A DNA stretch of 64,000 nucleotides, taken from the NCBI GenBank assembly GCA_963930775.1, contig OZ005697.1, positions 7,090,292 through 7,154,291 of the forward strand, written 5' to 3'. This document shows positions 32,112 to 44,123 of this stretch, one piece after another; the stretch's first letter is position 1; each line of letters starts with the position of its first letter. A program made the position numbers and the translations under genes. The notes below the pieces were generated by a model. The model saw only the letters and a program-made list of their open reading frames with translations. It searched no databases and had not been told where the DNA came from. The DNA comes from Cliona cf. orientalis. Its lineage: Eukaryota; Porifera; Demospongiae; Clionaida; Clionaidae.

Positions 32112-33390
32112 AAGGCATAGCTTGAGCTTGAGGATGTACTTCACTGTGTGCTGTCACTCACCAGTCTGCACAAGAATAGACTTCAGTGACAGTTTTTACC
32201 ATTGGGCAACGAGGATAGATAGGAGCATTTTAAATCGGCATGACTATACTCAGTGTGGGACCCTGTACCCATATGCTCAAGCTCCTGAACGTTTTTTTGT
32301 TACAGATGATGGTTGTAAGGTATTGCTATACTCAGTGTGGGGCCTTGTACCCATGCTCAAGCTCCTGTCAGTTTTTTTTGTTGTAAATAATGGGTGGAAG
32401 GTGTCGCTAAATTGATTAAAGATAGGACCTCCCTCTAGCATAATTATTACTAAGGTATTTAAGTATGGTATTGGGGTGGCCTAACTGGTTGCATGACACA
32501 GGATATATAATTCACAAGACTAGCAATAATTATTATACCTTTGCTGGCGTAGGGTTCCCCTTCACCTCACAGCAAGATAGAAGGACTTGACACTGGTATA
32601 TGCATTCAACTTGTTCTCTCAGGATATCAGATATAGTGTTGTACACACATGCATAGTCGAGCTATATTATGCACACTTCAAAACAGCTGTACAAGCTCCA
32701 TATTAGTCATGCATACAGTGCCACTGGTATGAAAATACACCCTACAGCTGCATAGTAATGGCGCTTGTGGTGAGGAAACATTTCCTATAATGTGGTTGTG
32801 GCATCAGCTCTACTGTGGTTTCCTGACATGTGCATGTGGCTTGTACTGGAATCCCATTACACTACACTCACACTCACAGTACAAATTGTCCAATACCCAT
32901 GTGTACATACACCTTAATATAGTCACTGCATAATTGTTGAAAGATCAACGGACCCCCTAGCCACGTTGCACATGCTATAACATCCCAGCCCCTGTTCTCT
33001 CCTCCTTCACTGCAGCGTTCTCAAAAGTAGCCAAGTGCCAAACAGCTGAACTGGCTGCAGTGCAGCACTATAGGTAGGGTGGACCAGCCACCACAACAGA
33101 AGACCCAAGGCACTATATAGGGGGCTTAAGTAAGCTTAGAGTCCTAAAGCACTAGTAACATGCAAAGGTACAAGGTCGTGAAAATTAGCCATGTCCCCAG
33201 GCCACTCCCAGCTTTCTGTGAGTAACTTTGAAAACTGGGAGTAGCCTGGGAACGAGGCTAGTGAAGATTGTTAAAGAAAGTTCTTGTCTTATCTGCAGTA
33301 TGCATGTGTGTCGTGATTATAAAATGACAAAAATCAGAACACAAAGTGGTAGCTACATAGAGAGAACAGCTATACCTTGAAGTACGCGAT
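32112..33390. repeat. 3' flank of the first ROCO-like gene, duplicated at 53.4-55.2 kb
   Basis: 32112-32210 is a broken copy of the exon at 53433-53565, with two stops in its frame. 32540-33390 aligns with about 53950-55206, where two extra insertions (54142-54306, 54373-54570) are present. The stretch is non-coding here apart from these remnants. Confidence 0.6.
33186..33260. mobile_element. 75-bp mini-element with TAGCC ends
   Basis: Bounded by TAGCCATGTCCCCAGGC and the inverse TAGCCTCGTTCCCAGGC, with GTGAAAAT at 33178-33185 and GTGAAGAT at 33261-33268 as an 8-bp duplication carrying one mismatch. Its counterpart lies at 55006-55080, so it predates the segmental duplication. The ends resemble those of the helicase transposon. 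Confidence 0.6.
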
Positions 33391-36300
33391 CTAGACAGCA
33401 TTATCCACAGCTTGCTTGAGTTCAGTGGCCACCTGACCGAGTTCACTGTGATCAAGGAGCTTGTAGAGACCCTCCCAGGTGGCAGGGTAGTGGCGGGGAG
33501 GGTGGTCTAGCCAGTGACAGAGAACAGCAGTGCAGCGAGCCTTGGCATCCTTTTCATTTGCCCATACATCAAGTAGTTGCCTGGGAACCACCAAATCACC
33601 AACGTCCCTCCACCTGTGCATGATGGACAGCTTCAGCCGAAACTGCTTCTCCTCTCCTTTCTCATCCCTCCATATGATCAAGGTCATATTAGTGGAAGTG
33701 GGCTTGGCTATGTGTGTAAACAGAATGTGTGAGTATGGCCTGTACTATGAACTACATAGCACTGAATACTCACCCATTTGATTTATCTCTTCAGTAGACA
33801 TGGAGCTGACATCCTCTGGGACACATGGTGCGGGTGGGTTGGAGGCTATGCAGGGATTCATAGATTATCAACTGCTGGTACAAGCCCAATACTATCCAAA
33901 TGCACACACACATACATTATATTATGAAATCAGCAAACTCTTACACGATATTCAGTCCTTGAGTATTATTCTCTTAGCCTTGTACCAGCTCCCGTTTTCA
34001 GTGGAAAACTGGCAATGGGCCTGGGGATGAGGCTACGACTCTCTAATTATTGTACACTTTAGAAATATCGAGAGGAAAATCAACCCCAGGGGTAGTCTGT
34101 GCTCCCAAACCCTTTAGAGACTGCCATTATTATTAAAATTTAATAATGTTAGGAGGAGTGATTTACATGTAGCTACTGATAACACATGGATGTTTTGTTA
34201 CTCTAACTCACCAGAATGGTCTGTGGTGGACTGGGTGGTGGACCTAACTGCCGCTGACTGTGTCGGTGGTCTACCAGAAGGCGTGGACGCTACAAGATGC
34301 ATGGATTACGACAAGACTGTTAATACGGACACTATCCAAGTGCACATTCATGTACATGTACATAAACATGTACAAAAAATTATGTATCATTACGACCAAA
34401 TTAGCAAACCCTTACATGATACTGTGTCTTTAGCTGCTCCAGATGATATGGAGATGTACTCTGGAATGTGTGGAAGGTGAGGGGCTGTAGGTGGCAGGTC
34501 ATAAGGTTAATCACTGTAAGTAGATATTTTCAGTTTCAACTTACTAGAGGAAGTGGTTTGTGCACTGATTGATTGAGTGGGCAAAGATAAACCAACTGAA
34601 GTGGATGTACAGGATCCAGATGCTGGAAATAAAAATAATATTGTGTGTGATGACAGTACTTTCCCCTCATTTTGCATGCACCTCACCTTCGGAGGAGGGT
34701 GGCTGGGAAGTGGCATACAGACTAGCGGATGAAGCTGAATTGTCGAGCACTACAGAGCAAAAAATTAAAGAAGCGAAGTGGCTTGAAGGCAAGATCAGAA
34801 GGCATAGATTCAGCAAAACATACCTTTTCCAAACCAGATGTGATGACAGTTCTCAAGTCGACCGCTGATCTTAGTGTCAACATCGCAGCACCAAAACAGT
34901 TCATCTGAGGTGATAGAAGCAGAGTGCAGTTCAGACTGCAGTGAGGCATCCGGGGAACCAGCCTCAGAATGTGGGCAGACAAAGCCAATCTCAGGGTAGG
35001 TGTGTGTGTACTTCAGTGCTCTACAAGCAGCAGTGATCCCAGCAAAGATGGACCCCTTCAGAATGGGAAGCAGTCGAGCGCATTCATCGAGTGTGGCTTG
35101 TAGGCTGACATCAGCGTGAACTTCAATGAAGGAGTTTGAATCGATCACTGTTACTGTACACGGAGGGCTGACCATGAGATGAAACTTGATGCAGTTTCGG
35201 TAAAGAGGCTCTTTGGTGTCCAGCAAAAGCTTCCACCCACAGTAACGAACTAGGTGGACCGCAAAGCAGCAAAACACTCCAGCGCGTCGAGAGGCTTGAG
35301 GAAACTTTACCAGTAGGGTAGCTACTGCTGTAGAAGATGTGCGATGCTTTTTCAGCTCAGCATCCGAAAGGGTGACTAGAGAAGCAGGCATTACAAAGTG
35401 AGGCTCTGAGTCCTGAGGGGGGCTCGCTGAAGGGGAATCGGCTGGTGGAGGGGAGCTAGTGGTAGCGGAGCTAGTGGGAGGTGAATCTGGCGGAGGCTTT
35501 GCCCAATCAGGAGTGGGTATGGGAGCAAAGACCAACGACTCCTTGAGAAGCTCAGAGAGGTCATCGATAGTGAATATTCCAGGGACATAATGACTTGGAA
35601 ACTTTTTCATCAACTCTGGGCTAAGCACACCGTGGTCTCGAAAGTGCCTCCATTTACCTTCGCCAGGAGTAGAATTGGAACTCGACTGTTCCATTGGTAG
35701 ATCTCCCCTGAGAAGATAACTTTCTCTGACAAGCTCTGAGACTTTATCGAGTGGAACCTGTGAATCTGCAAAAACGATATTGGGAAGCACTTTGGGGGAA
35801 TATTTGATGACATTGAGCTTGTCAAAAAACACTAAAGCAGCTTCTAAAGCTTTCTCCTTAAATCCAAGCGTATTTGCAATCTCAAGGCACTCTGCTTTGC
35901 TGAGAACCTTTCTTCCTAATCTCTTTGCTAACTCTTGGAGTAGCAGTTCAAAAATGTACCACCAGATTGGCACCTCTACTTCTTGTGCTGGTGAGTTCTC
36001 CACAGCCTTTCGGACCACGGTAGCCCTGGCTTTGTCTGTCTCTTCTGGGTTGAGAGTGTTGAGAGGAATCAGTAGCTGCTTCATATCCTTGGAATGGTAC
36101 ACCAGCTGATCGGAAAACTCTGGCTCAAGCATTTCACGTAACTGCTGGTCTTTGTCTTCCAGTGACTCAAAGGGCAAAGAAGCTGCTGACGATCCTTGTA
36201 GTTGACTGGATTCACCAACAGCAGGAGTGACAGAAGCCGCCTGCTCAGCTTTCTCCTCCAACAGATCTCGGTGAGTGCCAGCTAGGATGATGCTGGGCTT

Positions 36301-39300
36301 CTGGCCTTTGGTAGAGAATGACTGAATGGTGTTGACAAGACATCGAATGGTGTCCTTGGCAGAGAGCTGGGACTGCTGAGCAACACCAAGGAGCTGATTC
36401 TCACTGTAGTACTCGACAGCTTGAACTTTGTCGAGCTGGTCGGGAAGGCGAAGGACACACAGAGCGGCTGAGATGTGCTGAATGAACAGTGGCAGTAGCT
36501 CGTGGTACTGAGGCTGTCCACCGCAATCTGAAAGGTAGACCCAGATGGATTCAAGAAGATTCGTTGTAGCCTGAATGGAGGAGGCTTCTCGTGGCTTTTT
36601 ATTTCTCAACGTAGTAATAATTTTCACCAGCTTATCCATGATATCACTCACTGCTGTTTGGTAAGTTTCAGAGGGGACAGTAGGCTGTGGGGCTAATGCC
36701 ACGACTGGAAGATTGGCACCATGGGAATATTCGAGCTGTTGGTGTGTTCGCTTGCGGCTTCGAGTTTTGACCCAGCGAACAAATCTTGAAAGTGGATTCT
36801 CCTTTGCCACCTTCTTCACCTCCACTTCACCGCAGCTCTCTGCTTCTCCACCTTGCTGAGGTAGCCCTGCCTCCCTGGTCAGCTCATCACTGATTTTCTG
36901 GAATTGAAATCTTTTGCTTTGGGGGTGCTGCTCAGATGCAAGGATGATCATTTGTGCTACAATCTCCAGCATTCCTTCGTTGTCGACTTCTACCCACCGT
37001 TCTCCACTAGCTCTTAGTTTGATGTCAGAAATGGCCCGCACTTGGACCTCGATCCTGATAGGTGTCTCGGCACAGATGGTGCTGCTGCGTAGCTCTGGTG
37101 GAGGTAGTCCCATCAGGAGGAACTTCAAACACGTCTTCCCCACTCCAGGTAGACCAATGATGATGCAGACGATGTACCTCATCTTCACTGATCCCTCCTT
37201 CAAACCTTCTTCAAGAAGTTTTTTATTTTGAGCCTCCTCTGAAAATTCAAAACATGCCATAGTCAGCTATTGCCAGCCTCTCAAGTAACTTTAGTGAAAC
37301 TACTATCACTGGATAGCTATGAGATTTAACTCAATGCTCAGTGTCATAGGTGTGCACCATTTAAGGGCGATCTTCAAATCAAAAACCTAAGTACATGTAC
37401 ATTGTACATGTAGTTTTATTAAAGGGATATCATATAGACTCCTTTATACCTACATGTTTTAAGTGGTTTCCCTACTATATAATTATGAAAGGGATAATGG
37501 GATCTATAAGCCCTGCAGCTACAAATGTATAATTATGCTAAATTTACCTTTCCTGTAGAGAACCTTGCTATGGTACCACCTTACTACTTAGTGGGGATAT
37601 ACATGTACATCCAAAGTAGACAATCGTATCTCTACACATGCATAATAAATTAACTCATCCCCCAAAACTTGTTACGACTGTTGGATGACACTTAAATGGA
37701 ACTTGTGCCTATGGTGTGTGTTCTTCAGATATTTTTACACAAGTTTAGGATACCCCACACATAATCGATCTGTAGCGTGTGGGCAGCAAGTGTGATGTAA
37801 CCAGGAAGTTCAAATCACGACCATGTGACATCATCTGTACATCACCAAAATTTAATTGGCCAGACCTTCCCCCCTTTTTGCATGTAACATTGAAAATATG
37901 GAATAGGGCTGGGCACGAGGAAGCAGCCAGCAGTTACTACCGTTTATGTTCTAATATAGGCACCACCCTAATTTAGGCGCCCTTTGGGGCCTGTGCAATT
38001 TTTTCGGTTCTAATTTAAGGCGCCTTTCCGGACATCAATTATTTTTAGGCGGCGCCTATTTAATTGGAACGTATTGCCACGTGCAATATGGCAATACCGC
38101 GGTACCGTACCGTACCATCGATTGATCTATCGAGCTAGCTGTTTAGATGTCAAACTAAGCTGCCTCTTACATTTATATGGACACTTACCGACTGCTTTGA
38201 TGTCTTTCTGGAGTTAGAAACAATCGTTCTGATGGCTACGGTATCGACAACTCGAGAGTGATTCAGCGATCAGAGTGAAATTTCCAAAAAGAACTGAAAC
38301 TAGAACCATGTTTTAGTTGTTCTCGTCACCGTCATATTCACTGCCACTAAATAGGACCAGTTAGCTACTGATAGCGCTTGTGCTCTGGCAAAACTTCCAG
38401 AACCGTTCTAATTGCAGCTCTTAGGCGCCTCCCTAATTTAGGCGCCCTTTGACCCGCTCGTGAATTTTTTGGTTCTAATTGGAGGCACCTGCGCGATCTG
38501 TAATTACCGTAGAAACTGGTTGTTAAGCGCTGCTCGCTGTTAAGCGCATACTTTTTATTAAGCGCATAGTTTTGTGCGAGCTTTACCGCTCTTTGTTAGG
38601 CGCATATGCCCAGCAAGCCAGCTAAACAATGAGCGGTCGGTTACATGAGCCCAGAAAGAAGGCTAGAAGTAGGCTGGAGAAGAAAACGTCGAGAATTACG
38701 CTCTCTGGTCGCTTCTTGGCCACCGTTGTAGGCCTTTCTACCCTCGACACGTTCTTTACGCACGCCCCACCTACCGTGTTATAGCGCTTTTAATTAAGCG
38801 CATGCTTCCTGTTAAGCGCATACTTTTTGTTAAGCGCATATTTTCTTGCTGCCGCGTGTTATAAGCGCATGCGAGTTTCTACGGTATTTTTTGGGGGCGC
38901 CTATATTAGAAAGTATACGGTATTCTACTAGGACAGGATACATATACATGTATGTGTATCTAATACTGGAATGGGACTTCGTGTCACAGGCAACCACAGT
39001 ACATACCAAAAGCTTACCTCATTATGTTGCTACACTAAGCAGCGTCAGATTTTACTTTACACTCAAAACAATATCATACAGTACAGATCACAGCTAACTT
39101 GACAAACGAGTGCGAGTAGCGAGGAGGTGACTCGCGTGGCCTGGACGTTCACGTGCGCGTGCCAAAGGCGCCCTCGACGCGCAAGCGCGAGTACTCGCAC
39201 GCTCGCGCATATCCCCACGCACTCGCGAGTACGTATAGGGCGTGGTCCAATTATTGCACCAACAAGACAATGGTGGCAAGATCGAGATAACAGGCAGTTC

Positions 39301-42300
39301 GCGCGCTTATCGTACTTTTTGATGAACGCTGGTGAGTTTACTGAGCGAAGAGAGGTAGTAGAAGATTCGCTAGGCATAGATAAGCTTCCTATTCTCCGTA
39401 TTTTTTCATGACAAGTCTCGAGTACTCGTGAACGTGATCGTGAGCAGCCGAGGCACGAGACTTTTAGAAAGCTTTAGCAGCTTGTTGAGAGAAGAGAGGC
39501 AGTAAAACTATACCTAGCTCACAAACGAGCTAGGTTTTTTGCTGTCGAGTCTCGAATACTTGCGTGTGCCCTCGCGAGCGCGTGCACTCGAAACGCGGGT
39601 TACTGGGGTACACGCGGTTGCCGGAAATTGACTCGCGAGCACGCGCTTCATACACGCGTGTCACTCGCACTCGTTTGTCAAGTTACCTGTGAGCGGTACT
39701 GTATATCAGTATTATGGTAGTGTGGTGTAGTGGTGCAAATCATAACCATTGGAAATTTCATATGGTCACCAATTGAATGCACGTTATTACCCAGCGTGCA
39801 TGCGCAAGGGGTAAAGTAATCGGTTGTGTCGTCGTTGTCGTTGTTGTAGTTGTTAGCAGAGAAATTGCCATATCTCAAGGTCTAGCCACCTCAGCGACTA
39901 GTAAGCACAATGAATCAGTCGAATTTGACGAAAAACAGGCTTTAGTGTGCTTCGAATCGAGGGATATGGTCCACCAGCGTCACAAATGGTGCCTTTTTGT
40001 TAGCCTTCGTAACCATGCCTATCGACAGTGCCCACCAATGCATTGTGCATGCAGGCCTTGTGCTTTCTGCTCATGTGCATAACATTCAATATATTATGGA
40101 CTGGTAAAGGTCGTCAATAACGCTAGTGGCACACGTTAGGCTGGTAAGCTATCCACAGACTGGAATGCAAAGCCCCAGTCTAGATCTGGTGCAGAGAGAG
40201 AGAGAGAAAGTGGTGTTTTGGCTGGTCACATGATCACCAAGAGCCCTATAGCTATTATAACCAATGGCTTATGGGGTCTATAAGCTCTTGATGCAACCAA
40301 GCAGCAACAAAAACAGATCTATAGATTGTGCAATGTGCATGCGGGGTATGTGCTCTATAGAGCTCTAGTTTTTATATCAGCCATATTATTATATTTATAG
40401 TAAAGAAAAATTCATAACTTGTAGTTCCGAATAACCGAACCCACATAACTTATAGTACGCACTGATAGGACAAGACACCACTCAACACAAAACAAACCTT
40501 CCTCTTTTATTGTTGACTCCAGCTGCTTGAGTTCCTCTCCATCTCGATTGGCCGCCCCCTCCCAGTAATGCACCTCACTCTTACAGCTCTGAATCGTCCT
40601 ATCCACCTCCTTCAGTCTCTGTTGTATCCTCTCCCTCTCCCAGAAGCTGGTGGCTACTTTCTGGTCATCTTTAAGTTGAGATTTCTCCTGTAAAATGAAC
40701 ACACATCCACTTTGAGATGTCAGTTCTGAGACAAATGAGGTGGGAATACACAACTGTACATTGGCTTTCTACTATAACACTGGTTGCATCATGCTCACGC
40801 TCATAGTCAAGAGGAAGTCATGGAATCAATACACAATCACTCAACAAACAAACCTTCAACTTGACATCATGTACCACTTGCAGTGGTTTCAGTAGTCTAC
40901 CTTTATGATAGCTAACAATAAGCTAAACTACTCACAGTTGAAGGATGAATGGAGTGGACATGCAATAAATAATTATTATTAGTGAGCTTTGTTTACAACT
41001 ACTACATTCACACCATGTTCCACCTCCCACACACACCAGTACTCACCAGTTCATGTTCTCTTTGCCATCGCTGTTTGGATGCCACCTCCTATTAGTAGTA
41101 GAAGGTAGGGGATGATCATATTATTATTCACATTCACATAATTGGAAGAGTGTAAACACAGGCAATACTGATGACCTTAATTACCACCCCCAGCATGTAA
41201 TCATGACTGATACAGCTAAGATGTACACTTCATCCTCTATATCACCAGGGAATTATTGAAGCCAGCCTCTCGTGTTCACTCCCCACTGCCAGTACCTACT
41301 ACCACTGCCCACTACATGGCATACACTATCTCCCATTCTCACTGACTCATGCTTCTCTCTCTTACCGACTTTGAGTTTGCCACTTGTCGTCTTAGCTCGA
41401 ATATTTTCACTTGTTTAGACTCTGCATTTGTTTCCTTCAGCTCCTTAATTTCCTATAGAAAATTAATATCAGTACTGCTGAGACCACACCCACCCACTCT
41501 CACTCATGACTGGTCTAACCAGCTAGACCTTTCACTAATTTCCACACTTGTCATTCATTAAATCAAGGGTGTATTTGGGGGTGGATCAATACAGCCTTGA
41601 TTAAACACAGTACACTATATGCAGCCTCAGCACTTACACTAACTCATAGCAAATTTAGTACATACCTCCAGCAATCTGTTGTTCTCCTCCTGTGAACAAT
41701 GAGATGATACAGGCACAATCAGGAGCACATGATAGAAGGAAGGAAAGAAGAGAGGAGGATGAGAGTGAAGTGACCATAGGTTAAGGAAATTTTTATGCAT
41801 GTACACAATGTCTGTGATTTGAGTTACAGTACTGAATTACTTACTGCTTGGCAATTCCCCTCATCCTGCAACAAAGAGGAAGAGTCAGATCATACAGCTA
41901 CACATGAATGTACATGTAGCCTCATCTCCAGCTTATAAACACATGATGAAACTCCCTACTACTATTTTTAGAACTAGACAGAAGGAGCCTGGAGATGAGG
42001 CTAACACAAACATTGCTCTACTTTCTGCCATGAAGCAGCAGTCACTCATGCTCTTAGTGGCCTATGCTATGACTGACTTTGCTCTATGACAGTTGGTATA
42101 TTCTTGACGTCATGAGGTGACAGTGTACATGATAACTTACAACAAACTGGTTCCACTTTGGATCTCCCTCACATGCTGCCTGCAAAAGTGGAAACAAGAA
42201 ACACAGCACATGTTTACATGATCCACATGGTAAATGGAACTGGTATGTATAAACTACACAATCCCCGGACCTCCTCACAAACACCCTATTCCCATATCCA

Positions 42301-42462
42301 TATGCAGTCTTAAGGAGAAACATGCCAGTACACATAAACATCTCAACCTCTACTCAATAGCTATGCTGATATCAAACACATACATCTGACACTCACCCTC
42401 AGTCTATGGTCCAGCCCTGACAAGAGGTATTCTCTATTCCATACTATCAAACGTCCACTCAT
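33391..42462 (-). CDS. coiled-coil/ROC-COR/Death-domain protein, gene 1
   Basis: Fourteen minus-strand exons chain in frame to 1186 aa: 42462-42397, 42179-42141, 41865-41845, 41689-41666, 41452-41366, 41088-41047, 40687-40498, 37238-34824, 34749-34687, 34622-34545, 34484-34416, 34289-34212, 33845-33774, 33707-33391. Residues 1-180 form a charged coiled coil. The ROC-type GTPase has P-loop GLPGVGKT (about 185-192), DCGGQ (about 394-398) and THRD (about 478-481), with a long insert between the first two. A COR-like region, a Pro/Ser-rich stretch, a CPH...H-IWF module, a Ser/Thr linker and a Death domain (about 1100-1180) follow. The ATG at 37260 is not the start: it is missing in the paralog and sits before a conserved acceptor. 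Probable role is death or innate-immune signalling (inference). Confidence 0.85.
33975..34035. mobile_element. 61-bp mini-element with TAGCCT ends
   Basis: TAGCCTTGTACCAGCTCCC and the inverse end CCTGGGGATGAGGCTA enclose 61 bp in an intron of gene 1. No clear target duplication. It probably belongs to the same small-element group as 33186-33260. Confidence 0.4.
37938..38922. mobile_element. MITE in intron of gene 1, TTCTAATATAGGC family
   Basis: The left end TACCGTTTATGTTCTAATAT and the right end, inverted TACCGTATACTTTCTAATAT, share GGCGCC-rich subterminal sequence, with TA at each edge. Words like TTCTAATTTAGGCGCC repeat inside. A second MITE (38505-38886) is inserted near its right end. 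The paralogous introns at 43.5-44.1 and 59.3-59.9 kb lack it. Confidence 0.65.
38505..38886. mobile_element. TACCGTAGAAACT MITE nested in another MITE
   Basis: TACCGTAGAAACTGG at the left and the inverse ...GAGTTTCTACGGTA at the right bound 382 bp that carries many copies of TTAAGCGCATA. TA borders suggest a TA target. Confidence 0.65.
39095..39685. mobile_element. GC-rich MITE, TAACTTGACAAACGAG ends
   Basis: Terminal inverted repeats of about 24 bp begin TAACTTGACAAACGAGTGCG and enclose 591 bp with many CGCG, ACTCGCGAG and AGCTAGGT words in both orientations. It is absent from the paralogous introns, so it was inserted after the duplication or lost there. Open frames of about 60-105 codons on both strands are compositional. 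Confidence 0.7.
39785..40378. repeat. dispersed 600-bp family, full copy
   Basis: Begins TATTACCCAGCGTGCATGCG, contains the GTCGTT tract, and ends GCGGGGTATGTGCTCTATAG AGCTCTAG. It is inverse to 16345-16945. A 101-codon frame across the tract is shared loosely with the copy at 9597 but is driven by the repeat. Confidence 0.65.
41917..42003. mobile_element. 87-bp mini-element with TAGCCTCATCTCCAG ends
   Basis: TAGCCTCATCTCCAG and its exact inverse CTGGAGATGAGGCTA bound 87 bp. Homologous copies lie in the other N-terminal cassettes (about 45918-46008, truncated near 61398), so it predates cassette duplication. No target duplication is evident. Confidence 0.55.
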
Positions 42463-44123
42463 GTTGTCTTTCCCAGTGGTCCCTGTAGTTGTGCACATTC
42501 CAATAACTGAATCCCATAATCAGACTACACCCTCTCCCAACATCATGCTCCTGAACAGAGGTGTACCTTCATTAGCTGTAGTGGCCCATTTTAGTACATA
42601 TATCCTTTATCTAAGCGTGTGTGGGTTAGTACCGTGTAACCTGGGGTTGGTCCAGCTGGGCTGTGTATTCCCCTGTGTGGTTAGTGAGCAAAAGTGAATG
42701 TCATTACTAAATTCTTGAGTGTGTGTGTGAACCATGGCATCCCTACACTCTTGCAGAGTTCTCCCAGTAGAAGCAATCGGGTACAATCACCCCTCTCCAC
42801 CAAGACTGGAGGCAGCAACCCAACAAGACAGAGTTGATAAAATAAGGAGGAGGGAGGGAACACTCCCATAAGCGGCCCTGTGTCCCGAGCTGCGACCGTG
42901 GTCAAGAAAGTCACGGGCCAAGAGGCGTGTCCGAGTGTTTGCACATGTTCAGTTAATTAGTGGTCAAAGGGTTAATTAAGAGCAAAAACTCAGTATGGTC
43001 AGCTGTCAGGTTGATACAGCACTTTATCATAAAAGTGTCCCCCCCCTCCCCCCCCCCACTCAGTTTACCCACAAATATCATTAAAACTGCCTTAAAACTA
43101 TCCATGTTTTCCTACATTACAAAGTAACTTTATCATTGGGGTATTCCAGTTTATGCCATTTTAATGAATTCTTGTGGGGTAAAACAGATTTGTACATGTA
43201 GATGGGTAAGTCGGAAATCTAGACTGGGTACAGTGAATTAAACTATTATGCAAAAATATGTTTCAGCATATTAATCTTTTTATTGCAAATCTTGGAGGGT
43301 TCAAGTCCTCTAGCTCCTAATGATTTCCCGACTATTATCAAAGGGATAATGGGGTCTATAAGCCCTGTAGTTATAATTTACCTTTCCAGGCTGTAGAGAA
43401 CCTTGCTATGGTACCACCTTACTACCTAGTGGGGATATACATGCAAAGTAGAAAATCATATCTCTACACATGCATAATAAATTAATCCAATCCCAAAATT
43501 GTTGGATGGAGGTTGTATGTATGGTGTGTTTGTTTTAGATCATAGATATTATATACATGTGTACATTACACACGTATATAATATATATAATGTTTAGATA
43601 TTTTATACCGGTACACAAATTTAGGACACCCCACATAATCAATTTGTAGCGTGCATGTGGGCAGCAAGTGTGATGTAACCAGGAAGTTCAAATCACGACC
43701 ATGTGACATCATCTTTACATTGTACGTCAATTTAAATGGCCAGACCTTCTCCCTTTTCCGCATGTACATGTAACAAATATGGGCATGAGGCTACAGAAAA
43801 GCAGCCAGCAGTTAGTCTAGGACAGGATACATGTATGTGTATCTGGAACTGGAATGGGACTTTGTGTCACAGACAACCACAGTACATACCAAAAGCTAAC
43901 CTCATTATGATACATAAGCAGCACCTACTTTATAATATCACCAAAACCATTATAATAGTGGTGTAGTGGTGCAAATCACAACCATTGAAAATTTTGTATG
44001 GTATTGTATCACCAATTGAATACACATTATTAATATTCATACCAGCCATATTATTGTGTAAATTATTTAGTAGAAAATTTCATAAGTATTCACTGACAGG
44101 ACACCACTCAACACAAAACAAAC

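Noticed and set aside
37239-37260. ATG at 37260 as the start of the ROC-COR protein
   Set aside because: In gene 2 the matching ATG is absent, while the acceptor TTTTCAG just inside it is conserved and joins in phase to the coiled-coil exon.
40864-40907. Conserved segment resembling an exon (LKPLQVVHDVKLK) between coiled-coil exons
   Set aside because: No acceptor gives the phase needed to join the upstream exon. Skipping it keeps the whole chain in frame and gives totals divisible by three in both genes; the surrounding intron is equally conserved.
43295-43330. GGTTCAAGTCC, a tRNA B-box-like word
   Set aside because: No acceptor stem, D-arm or anticodon arm can be folded around it, and the paralog at 49010 does not keep the motif.
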